From Pandoraea oxalativorans (lineage in GTDB: Bacteria > Pseudomonadota > Gammaproteobacteria > Burkholderiales > Burkholderiaceae), in contig NZ_CP011253.3 of assembly GCF_000972785.3 (NCBI RefSeq), positions 5,394,001 through 5,458,000 on the forward strand: 64,000 nt of DNA, read 5' to 3'. Below, piece after piece: positions 18,869 to 26,243 of the stretch. Positions within the stretch are counted from its first letter, which is position 1. Each line of letters begins with the position of its first letter. The notes beneath the pieces were generated by a model, which had not been told where the DNA came from, made no database searches, and worked only from the letters and a program-made list of their open reading frames with translations. A program made the translations under genes and the position numbers.

Positions 18869-19318
18869 ATGGAAACCATTGAACGACTGGGGCAGATTCT
18901 TGCGCGGGATCGGGTGATCGCCGTCGTGGGATTGTCGCCGCGGCCGGACCGGCCGAGTTTCACCACATCGCGCTATATGCAGCAGCACGGCTACCGGATC
19001 GTGCCGGTCAATCCGCAGGCGGCGGATTCGGGCGAAACGATATTGGGCGAAACCGTCTACGCGAGCTTGAGCGAGGCAGCGGACGCCTTGCGGGCTGAGG
19101 GCGTACGCATCCAGATGGTCGACTGTTTTCGGCGCAGTGCGGACATTCCGCCCATCGCGCAGGAGGCCGTGGACATCGGTGCGACAAGCCTGTGGATGCA
19201 GTTGGGCATCGAGAACGACGAAGCTGCGGCCGTCGCGCTGGCGGCGGGGCTGGATGTCGTGATGGACCGCTGCGTGAAGATCGAACATCAACGTTGGCTG
19301 ATGCAGGGCGGTGGTTAG
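18869..19318 (+). CDS. CoA-binding domain protein (YccU-like)
   Basis: A 149-residue protein made of a single CoA-binding Rossmann domain. VIAVVGLSPRPDRPSF is the nucleotide loop, VPVNPQ is the second strand, and LWMQLGIENDEAA and DRCVKIEH are the conserved C-terminal motifs of the YccU family, related to the succinyl-CoA synthetase alpha-subunit N-domain. Members bind CoA; the physiological role is not defined. It stands alone between the gene-poor region and the esterase gene on the same strand (~110 bp apart). Confidence 0.9.
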   Translation: METIERLGQILARDRVIAVVGLSPRPDRPSFTTSRYMQQHGYRIVPVNPQAADSGETILGETVYASLSEAADALRAEGVRIQMVDCFRRSADIPPIAQEAVDIGATSLWMQLGIENDEAAAVALAAGLDVVMDRCVKIEHQRWLMQGGG

Positions 19319-19430
19319 CCGAGTCAGCCAAAGCCGGTCGGCGACCGACGAAATGTCGCATTGTCGCGTCCCGAAAAACAAGAAATTCCGACGTCCTCCG
19401 CTCCTTCCATAACGCCAATCTTTTGCTGCC

Positions 19431-20369
19431 ATGACTATCGATGCCGATTTGCTCGCCTACTACGACCTGATGGCGCGTAAGTACCCCACTCCTGAAAACG
19501 CGCCTGCACCGACGCCGCAGGAAGTCCGGGCCCAATTCGCGACCGTCGCAGTCGAGGCCTTGCGTCCGTTACCGGCGGGTTTGCGTAGCGAGACGTTCGA
19601 CATTCCTTTGCCGGGCCGCAACCTGCGTGCGCGCTTGTATCGCCCTGTGGGTCGCACCGTCCCACTGGTCGTGTACTTCCATGGGGGTGGTTGGGTCGTT
19701 GGCGACATCGACACGCATGGCACCGTGGCGGCCTTGCTCGCGCAGGATGCGGACGTGGCGGTGTTGAGCGTCGACTACCGGCTGGCGCCGGAGCATCCGT
19801 TCCCGACGCCGGTCGACGATGCGCGAGAAGCGCTTGCCTGGGCGGCGGAGCAGCGAGCGCGACTGGGCGTGAGTCTTGATCGTCTGGCTGTGGCAGGCGA
19901 TAGCGCGGGGGGTCATCTGGCGGCGCAGGCGGCAGCGTGGTTCAACGACAAGCATCCCGGCATGGTGGGCGCCCAGTTGCTGATTTACCCGGTGGTCCAG
20001 AATCGGTTCGACACGCCGAGTTACGAGCGGTTGGCGGACGGTGTGGGCTTAACGCGTGACGAGATGCGTTGGTACTGGAAGGAATTTCTGGGTGACGCAG
20101 AACCGGCGGAGGACGATGTCCGGGTGAATTTGATGGCGCAAGCGCCGCGTCATCCGTTGCCGAACAGTCTGGTGATTGCGGCGGAGTACGACCCGTTGCA
20201 TGACGAGGCGGTGGCGTACGCGCAGTTCGCCGCACGCACGGGCGCAAGGGCGGAGATCATTGAAGCGGCGGGCCTCACGCACAGTTTTGCGAGATTGCAG
20301 CCATTTGTGCCGCAGGCAAGGATGGTGATGCACGACGCCGCACAGCGACTAAGAGAGTGGTTGGGATAA
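19431..20369 (+). CDS. Alpha/beta-hydrolase esterase, hormone-sensitive lipase family
   Basis: A 312-residue cytoplasmic esterase. The oxyanion-hole motif HGGG (84-87, in YFHGGGWVVGD) and the nucleophile elbow GDSAGG with Ser158 place it in the HSL (family IV) carboxylesterases; the acid and base are likely the Asp in EYDPLHDE and the His in GLTHSFAR. It would hydrolyse short acyl esters; the natural substrate is unknown. The length is typical. It is convergent with the pheC-like gene, with a hairpin at 20387-20414 between them. Confidence 0.92.
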   Translation: MTIDADLLAYYDLMARKYPTPENAPAPTPQEVRAQFATVAVEALRPLPAGLRSETFDIPLPGRNLRARLYRPVGRTVPLVVYFHGGGWVVGDIDTHGTVAALLAQDADVAVLSVDYRLAPEHPFPTPVDDAREALAWAAEQRARLGVSLDRLAVAGDSAGGHLAAQAAAWFNDKHPGMVGAQLLIYPVVQNRFDTPSYERLADGVGLTRDEMRWYWKEFLGDAEPAEDDVRVNLMAQAPRHPLPNSLVIAAEYDPLHDEAVAYAQFAARTGARAEIIEAAGLTHSFARLQPFVPQARMVMHDAAQRLREWLG

Positions 20370-20386
20370 AAAAAGAAAAGCGACAG

Positions 20387-20414
20387 GGCCAGAAGACCGA
20401 GGGGTTTTCTGGCC
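20387..20414 (-). terminator. Hairpin between convergent esterase and pheC-like genes
   Basis: The inverted repeat GGCCAGAA/TTCTGGCC has a 12-nt loop. On the minus strand a T-rich stretch follows ~6 nt after the stem, so it is a plausible terminator for the pheC-like gene, though ~130 bp beyond its stop codon. Confidence 0.5.
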
Positions 20415-20545
20415 TTGGGCAAGGCAGGCCGGAACAAGGGGGGGCGCTCACCGCAGTGACTTAAAGGTAGTGGAACGGAGGGGAGCGCCCCCCTTGTTTC
20501 GGTGTCGCTGCGGTGTGGGGAGGGTGAAGCGTTGGCTTTACGCCC

Positions 20546-21382
20546 TCACTTCAGCCATTTATCGACAACGGCCCGATACTCGCCGGTTTTCTGAGCGAGG
20601 TTGAGCCACTGATCGACGTAATGTTTAAAGACGTCGTCGCCGCGCGGCAGCAGGTAGGCTTTCTCGCCGAACTGAAGCGGCTTATCGGGATTGACCGGGC
20701 ACAAGGCGGGATTGAGCTTGTGCTGGAGCAACGTCTCGGAGGAGTCCGTCACCATGACATCGGCTTTCCCGTCGGCGATTTGTTGGAAGATCGTGACGTT
20801 ATCCGGGTAGATGGTGAGGGTGGCGTTGGGGAGGTGCTGACGGGCGAAGCGTTCGTTGGTGCCACCGGGGTTGGCGATGGCCCGCGTGCTGGGTTTATTC
20901 AGATCGGCGAGCGTCTGGTACTTGGCCACGTCGGCACAGCGAACGATCGGCGACTTCCCGTCGATCATCACCACCTTGCTGTAATAAGCGCGTGCGGCGC
21001 GATCGAGCGTTACCGAGATGCCACCGACGGCGATATCGCACTTACCGGCGGAGAAATCCTCCATCAGCGCCTTCCACGTCGTAGGAACGATCGCCGGCTT
21101 CACGCCGAGCGACTTCGCCAGCGAGGCGACCAGATCCACGTCGATGCCTTCGAACTGACCGTCCGGACGGCGGAACGAATAGGGCTTGTAGTCGCCCGTC
21201 GCGCACGCACGCAGGGTGCCCGACTTCACGATGTCGTCGAGTCGGGAATGGACGGTGGAAGGCTGGGGCGTGGCGGACTGCGCCTGAGCGAGGGTGGCTG
21301 TCGTGATACCGGTGGCGAAGGTGACGGCAAGCGCCGTCCCTGCCATGAGGGCCGCGCGGGCGGCCATCTTCGTGACTGTCAT
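20546..21382 (-). CDS. pheC: Periplasmic cyclohexadienyl/arogenate dehydratase-like protein (PheC type)
   Basis: A 278-residue protein with a signal peptide (cut after AQAQS-like site, residue ~35) and the type-2 periplasmic binding fold (SBP_bac_3). Segments such as TGDYKPYSFR, NPGGTNERFARQ, PDNVTIFQQIADGKADVM and EKAYLLPRGDDVFKHYVDQWL match from memory the Pseudomonas aeruginosa cyclohexadienyl dehydratase PheC closely. The Glu in TDSSE aligns with the catalytic Glu in that enzyme's TDAIE. PheC converts prephenate or arogenate to phenylpyruvate or phenylalanine in the periplasm. A pure amino-acid binding protein is the alternative, but no permease or ATPase gene is adjacent. Confidence 0.8.
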   Translation of the reverse strand: MTVTKMAARAALMAGTALAVTFATGITTATLAQAQSATPQPSTVHSRLDDIVKSGTLRACATGDYKPYSFRRPDGQFEGIDVDLVASLAKSLGVKPAIVPTTWKALMEDFSAGKCDIAVGGISVTLDRAARAYYSKVVMIDGKSPIVRCADVAKYQTLADLNKPSTRAIANPGGTNERFARQHLPNATLTIYPDNVTIFQQIADGKADVMVTDSSETLLQHKLNPALCPVNPDKPLQFGEKAYLLPRGDDVFKHYVDQWLNLAQKTGEYRAVVDKWLK

Positions 21383-21628
21383 GCTTGTCTCCGTATTGTT
21401 TTACTGGCGTTGTGACGCACACGTTTCCCGCGCCGTCTGTGACGGCGCGTGGACCTCTCATACTACGGGTTCGGGCGCGGCGCCGCCAACCCACGCAAAA
21501 AAATCGACGCCACAGCGCGCGTCCCTCCCGAGCGCTTATGTGCGGCATAACGGCCCGGCGCGCGTCCAGCCCCCGGATACCCGAGTAAAATGGCCGCTTG
21601 CCCAAAACCCTCTGACCACCACTGCGAC

Positions 21629-22699
21629 GTGTCCCAAGCTCTGCAAAACGATACTTTCCTGCGCGCCCTGCTGCGCCAGCCGACCGAGTACACGCCGATC
21701 TGGCTGATGCGTCAGGCGGGCCGGTACCTGCCCGAATACAACGCGACCCGTGCCAAGGCAGGCAGCTTCCTGGCGCTGGCCAAGAACCCTGCCTACGCCA
21801 CCGAAGTCACGCTTCAACCGCTTGAACGCTTCCCGCTCGACGCCGCGATCCTGTTCTCGGACATTCTCACCATCCCCGACGCCATGGGCCTCGGCCTGTC
21901 GTTCGAAGCGGGCGAAGGCCCGCGCTTCGCGCATCCGCTGCGCACCGAAGATGACGTGCGCCGCCTTCAGGCCCCGGATCTGGACAGCCTGCGCTACGTG
22001 TTCGACGCGGTCAGTGAAATCCGCCGCGCCCTGAACGGCCGCGTCCCGCTCATCGGCTTCTCGGGCAGCCCGTGGACCCTCGCGTGCTACATGGTCGAAG
22101 GGCAAGGCTCGGCCGACTTCCGTACCGTCAAGACGATGATGTACGAGCGTCCCGATCTGATGACGCATATCCTCGAGACCAACGCGCGCGCCGTCGCCGC
22201 CTATCTCAACGCCCAGATCGAAGCGGGCGCGCAAGCCATCATGGTGTTCGACACCTGGGGCGGCGCACTGGCCGACGGCCTGTATCAGCGCTTCTCGCTG
22301 GCCTATATGAAGAAGGCGCTCGAAGGCGTGCATCGCGAATGGAACGGCGCCCGCATTCCGCACATCGTCTTCACCAAGGGCGGTGGTCAGTGGCTCGAAG
22401 CCATTGCGGACACCGGCCCGGATGCCATCGGGCTGGACTGGACCGTCGATCTGGCGGCGGCCCGTCGTCGCGTGGGCGAGCGTTGTGCACTGCAAGGCAA
22501 TTTCGACCCCACCGCCCTGTTTGCCGCGCCCGACGCCATCCGCACCGAGGTGCGCCGACTACTCGACGCGTACGGCAATGCACCAGGGCACGTCTTCAAC
22601 CTTGGACACGGCATCTCGCAATTCAGCAATCCCGAGCACGTCGCGGCGCTCGTGGACGAGGTGCACAGCTATAGCCGAGAGGTGCGTCGGATTGCGTGA
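21629..22699 (+). CDS. hemE: Uroporphyrinogen decarboxylase
   Basis: A 356-residue cytoplasmic enzyme that decarboxylates the four acetates of uroporphyrinogen III to give coproporphyrinogen III in haem synthesis. The hallmark segments are [28 protein letters not shown] (with the catalytic Asp), [24 protein letters not shown] and FNLGHGI. I chose the GTG at 21629 because it gives the family's (M)[14 protein letters not shown] start. The upstream in-frame ATG at 21590 overlaps a -10-like TAAAAT, so it would probably not be within the mRNA. It is a single-gene unit; the gap to priA holds no other gene. Confidence 0.95.
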   Translation: MSQALQNDTFLRALLRQPTEYTPIWLMRQAGRYLPEYNATRAKAGSFLALAKNPAYATEVTLQPLERFPLDAAILFSDILTIPDAMGLGLSFEAGEGPRFAHPLRTEDDVRRLQAPDLDSLRYVFDAVSEIRRALNGRVPLIGFSGSPWTLACYMVEGQGSADFRTVKTMMYERPDLMTHILETNARAVAAYLNAQIEAGAQAIMVFDTWGGALADGLYQRFSLAYMKKALEGVHREWNGARIPHIVFTKGGGQWLEAIADTGPDAIGLDWTVDLAAARRRVGERCALQGNFDPTALFAAPDAIRTEVRRLLDAYGNAPGHVFNLGHGISQFSNPEHVAALVDEVHSYSREVRRIA

Positions 22700-23094
22700 T
22701 CAAAAACACGCGCAAGCGAGGATGCGGGTTCGCGGGGCATTTCGCCCTGCAAACCCAACCGGCGTTTCAAGTGGGGAATGTCAAGGGAAAAGCAGTCGAA
22801 TAACCCCTCCAATTTACGGAGTTGTCCCGAAGACTTATGCACAAATTCTCGCTGCGCCGCCGCAAGTGAGAGACGTCGATAAGGCACCGTCGACGTCATT
22901 CATAAGCTATTGATCAAAAAGCAATTTTGATTCAAGCAAAGTCGAGGTGCCAGGCGATGCGAGGGCCGTGCAGCGAGGCTGACGAACCGTAATCCCCACA
23001 GTTCTCAACATAGTTATCCACAAGCGTTTCGAAGCTGCCGGAAAGCCGACTCAAATCCGGGGTTTACCGAGACTTCTCAGGATTCACTTTAAGT
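22700..23094. other. AT-richer intergenic region upstream of priA
   Basis: About 395 bp without a gene. It holds two small inverted repeats (GACGTCGA at 22872-22879 with TCGACGTC at 22890-22897; ATCAAAA at 22913-22919 with TTTTGAT at 22925-22931) and a consensus DnaA box at 23014-23022. It probably contains the priA promoter and possibly the end of the hemE transcript. Confidence 0.5.
23014..23022 (+). promoter_or_regulatory. Consensus DnaA box (TTATCCACA)
   Basis: A perfect match to the DnaA-box consensus TTATCCACA, 73 nt before the TTG start of priA. A single box in a promoter region suggests DnaA-linked control or chance occurrence rather than an origin. Confidence 0.5.
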
Positions 23095-25578
23095 TTGACC
23101 CGCGCCGACGACCTTTCCGAACCGAGCGTCGCATCGCACGACGATGCACTTGCTCCGGCGGCCCCGCCCCGTGCGGGTACGCCCGCCATCGCTCGCGTTG
23201 CGCTCGATACGCCGCTGATCACGCTGTTCGACTACCGTCTGGATCGGGCGGCAAGCCCGGGTCAACTGGTGCAGGTTCCCTTCGGACGACGACAGGTTGT
23301 CGGCGTTGTCTGGCAATTGACGCAGCGCAGCGAAGTTGCGCCTGCGAAGCTGCGCGAAGTGACCTCTGTCTGGCACGAATTGCCGCCGCTTGGCGACGAT
23401 TGGCGCGACCTGATGCAGTTCGCGTCGCGTTACTACCAGCGCGGGATCGGGGAAGTTGCGCTGCCCGCGATCCCCGGCCATCTGCGCACACCGATGCGCT
23501 GGCCGCGCCTGCTCGCGCAACGCGGCGTGCAACGTTTCCGCATCGCCGACGGCGCACTGCCCACGCTGATGGAGAACGTTCCTGCGCGACTGCGCGCTCA
23601 GCGACGCCTCGCCGAAGGGCTTGCGCAGGCGGGCGCGCTCGATGCCGACGAAGCCAGGGCGTTGTGTTCGAAGGCTGCGGACGTACTCAAACAATGGGCG
23701 GGCGCCGGATGGGTCGTCGTCGAGACCGTGCCGTTTCATGAAACGGTGCGCGACGTCGAGGATGAAGCGGACGCAGGAGATGCAGAGGACGCCGAACCTA
23801 CCGACACCGGTGACGAGTCGACCGCCGGACTCGCCGAGCTGCTGGACGATCACACCGACAGCGCCAGCCCGCTCGGCACCAAGACGCTCACCGTCGGACA
23901 AGCGGAGGCAGTCGGTGCTATTCACGACGCCCTGATCGCCGCTGGCGCGCAGCGTCTGGATAAGACGCCGACCACCGACGACACCCCCGCGTGCCCACCC
24001 TTTCTGCTCTACGGCGTCACCGGCAGCGGCAAGACCGAAGTCTATTTGCGCGCGGTTGCCGAAGCGTTGCATACGCGGGACGTGCGCGATGCTCAGGTGC
24101 TCGTGCTCGTCCCGGAAATCAACCTGACGCCGCAGCTCGAAGGCGTGTTCCGCGCGCGCTTCCCCGACGAGACGCTCGTCACCCTGCACAGCGCACTGGC
24201 CGAGGGCGAGCGCGCCCGGCACTGGCTCGCCGCCCATCGTGGCGAAGCACGCATCGTGCTGGGCACACGTCTGGCGGTGATGGCCTCGTTGCCCCACCTG
24301 CGGCTGATCGTCGTCGACGAAGAACACGATCCGTCTTACAAGCAACAGGAAGGCCTCAGGTACTCCGCGCGCGACCTCGCCATCTGGCGGGCAAACCGCC
24401 TGCGCATTCCTGTGGTGCTCGGCTCGGCCACACCGTCGCTCGACAGCTGGAACCGTGCGGAGCAAGGCCGCTACGTGCGTCTGGCCATGCCCCAGCGTGC
24501 CACCCCCGACGCTGTGCTGCCGCGCGTGTCGCTCATCGACATGGAGATCGAGCGCAAGCGTCAGCGTGTCGTCCATGAAGGGCTGTCTCAGCCGTTGCTC
24601 GCGGCCATCCGTGCGCGACTGGAAGCGGGCGAGCAAAGCCTGCTGTTCCTCAATCGGCGCGGTTATGCGCCCGTGCTCAACTGCGACGCGTGCGGATGGA
24701 TCAGCGACTGCCGCCGATGCAGCGCACACATGGTGCTGCACAAACCCGAGCGTCGCCTGCGTTGCCACCATTGCGGGGCCGAATCGCGCATTCCCCACGC
24801 CTGCCCCGACTGCGGCAATCTCGATCTGGCGCCGCTCGGACGCGGCACGCAACGGATCGAAGAAGCGCTCGCCGAACACTTCCCCGACGCCCGGCTCGCG
24901 CGGATCGACGCCGACAGTACGCGTCGCAAAGGCAGCGCACAAGCCCTGTTTGCGCAGGTGCATGCGGGCGAGGTCGACATTCTGATCGGCACGCAGATGG
25001 TGGCCAAAGGACACGATTTCCGTAACGTCACGCTGGTGGGTGTGGTCAACGCCGACAGCGCGCTCTTCTCGCACGACTTCCGGGCAGCCGAACGGCTCTT
25101 CGCCCAGCTCATGCAGGTCGCGGGCCGTGCCGGACGCGCCGCGCGGGCAGACGGCCCCGGCGACGTGCTGATTCAGACACGCTACGCGTCGCACCCGCTC
25201 TTCGCGTCGCTCATGCGCCACGACTACGCGGGCTTTGCCGCGCAGCAGCTCGAAGAGCGCCGCGTCGCACTGTTGCCGCCATACACCCATCAGGCACTCC
25301 TGCGCGCCGAAGCCCGCAAGCTCGACGACGCCATGGCGTTCCTGAAGCAAGCCCGCGAAATCGCCGGCACCCCGGCGCTGAACGATCCGCGCATCTCCTT
25401 GTGGGACCCCGTCCCCATGACGATGGTCCGCATCGCAGGGACCGACCGGGCGCAACTAGTGGTCGAGAGCCCCCACCGGGGCGCGCTTCAACGCTTCCTC
25501 ACCCACTGGATGAGCGAGTTACGCGCGTTGAAAGCGCCCGTTCGCTGGCATCTCGAAGTGGATCCCCTCGAAATATAA
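23095..25578 (+). CDS. priA: Primosomal replication-restart helicase PriA
   Basis: An 827-residue 3'-5' DNA helicase that reloads the replisome at stalled forks. The N-terminal 3'-DNA-binding domain begins at ARVALDTPLITLFDYRL. The helicase core has Walker A GVTGSGKTE and Walker B VVDEEHD. The eight zinc-ligand cysteines are present (CDACGW, CRRC, CHHC, CPDC). The only early start codon is the TTG at 23095; no ATG occurs before residue ~110, so a TTG start is likely. Between the 3'BD/winged-helix region and the helicase core lies an acidic insert of ~45 residues (around EDEADAGDAEDAEPTD), absent from E. coli PriA (~732 residues) but accounting for the greater length. Confidence 0.95.
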   Translation: MTRADDLSEPSVASHDDALAPAAPPRAGTPAIARVALDTPLITLFDYRLDRAASPGQLVQVPFGRRQVVGVVWQLTQRSEVAPAKLREVTSVWHELPPLGDDWRDLMQFASRYYQRGIGEVALPAIPGHLRTPMRWPRLLAQRGVQRFRIADGALPTLMENVPARLRAQRRLAEGLAQAGALDADEARALCSKAADVLKQWAGAGWVVVETVPFHETVRDVEDEADAGDAEDAEPTDTGDESTAGLAELLDDHTDSASPLGTKTLTVGQAEAVGAIHDALIAAGAQRLDKTPTTDDTPACPPFLLYGVTGSGKTEVYLRAVAEALHTRDVRDAQVLVLVPEINLTPQLEGVFRARFPDETLVTLHSALAEGERARHWLAAHRGEARIVLGTRLAVMASLPHLRLIVVDEEHDPSYKQQEGLRYSARDLAIWRANRLRIPVVLGSATPSLDSWNRAEQGRYVRLAMPQRATPDAVLPRVSLIDMEIERKRQRVVHEGLSQPLLAAIRARLEAGEQSLLFLNRRGYAPVLNCDACGWISDCRRCSAHMVLHKPERRLRCHHCGAESRIPHACPDCGNLDLAPLGRGTQRIEEALAEHFPDARLARIDADSTRRKGSAQALFAQVHAGEVDILIGTQMVAKGHDFRNVTLVGVVNADSALFSHDFRAAERLFAQLMQVAGRAGRAARADGPGDVLIQTRYASHPLFASLMRHDYAGFAAQQLEERRVALLPPYTHQALLRAEARKLDDAMAFLKQAREIAGTPALNDPRISLWDPVPMTMVRIAGTDRAQLVVESPHRGALQRFLTHWMSELRALKAPVRWHLEVDPLEI

Positions 25579-25696
25579 AACGGTATGTAGCGTTCCGAAA
25601 ATTTTACAATATCGGAAGAAACTCCGACGATGCGGCCATAGAACGCTGCACGTCGAATGGTTCACGTCATCCGCACATAAGAAGTCCCCACAGGAG

Positions 25697-26092
25697 ACAT
25701 TCGTCACCAGCCACACCGACGGCCAGCAAGTGACCGCAGGCAAACCGATGCGCGTGCGCGGCATTGCGTTCGACGGCGGCGAGGGCATTCGCGACGTCCA
25801 GTTCTCGACCGACGGCGGCCAGACATGGCAAGCCGCAAAACTCGGCACCGAGTTGCCGCAAGAAACGTCGCAGCTCAAGGCGTCGACGCGCGCGGGCCAT
25901 CAGGCGGCCAGCGCGTGGTGCGTGATGTGCCACTCCGTCGACTACATCAACTCGCAGCCGCCCATGCCGTCCGCGTTCTGGCACGCCGAAGTGACCAAGA
26001 TGGTGAAAGTCTACGGCGCGCCGATTCCCGAGGATCAGGTCAAGCTGATCTCCGAGTATCTGGGCACGACTTACGGCACCGACCAGAAGTAA
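25697..26092 (+). pseudogene. sorA'-'sorB chimera: sulfite dehydrogenase remnant
   Basis: One open frame joins pieces of two genes. TFVTSHTDGQQVTAGKPM and VRGIAFDGGEGIRDVQFS with STDGGQTWQAAKLGTEL are the C-terminal dimerisation domain of a SorA-type molybdenum sulfite oxidase. It then continues without a stop into the last ~65 residues of a SorB-type cytochrome c, with the haem motif CVMCH in SAWCVMCHSVDYINSQPP and the tail EDQVKLISEYLGTTYG. The molybdenum-cofactor domain, the SorA tail, the SorB signal peptide and normal starts are all absent. A good ribosome site (ACAGGAGAC, 25690-25698) directly precedes the SorA fragment, as if a deletion removed everything from the start codon onward. 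A GTG at 25730 could start a 120-residue product, but without a signal peptide haem attachment is not expected. Confidence 0.8.
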
Positions 26093-26124
26093 CTCGGCGT
26101 TGGTTACCCCATGAGCAGCACCGG

Positions 26125-26156
26125 GGTGCAACCCTAATTTTGACTCTGGTTGCACC
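26125..26156. promoter_or_regulatory. PutA-type operator: inverted GGTTGCACC pair
   Basis: GGTGCAACC (26125-26133) and GGTTGCACC (26148-26156) form a perfect 9-bp inverted repeat with a 14-bp spacer. Each arm contains GTTGCA, the known recognition hexamer of the E. coli PutA ribbon-helix-helix domain. A -35-like TTGACT (26140-26145) lies between the arms, so binding would block the promoter. The site is 88 bp upstream of putA, which here keeps its RHH domain, implying autoregulation by proline. Confidence 0.75.
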
Positions 26157-26243
26157 TCTTTCGAAACCCGGTTACGATGCCGCCATTCACCCGCTATGGG
26201 TGTCACGCATTTTTGCGTTTTCGCGTCATCAGGGTCCCTTCTC

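Noticed and set aside
23014..23022. Origin of replication near the DnaA box
   Set aside because: Only one box, no dnaA/dnaN/parAB genes, no cluster of boxes and no AT-rich unwinding element of origin type.
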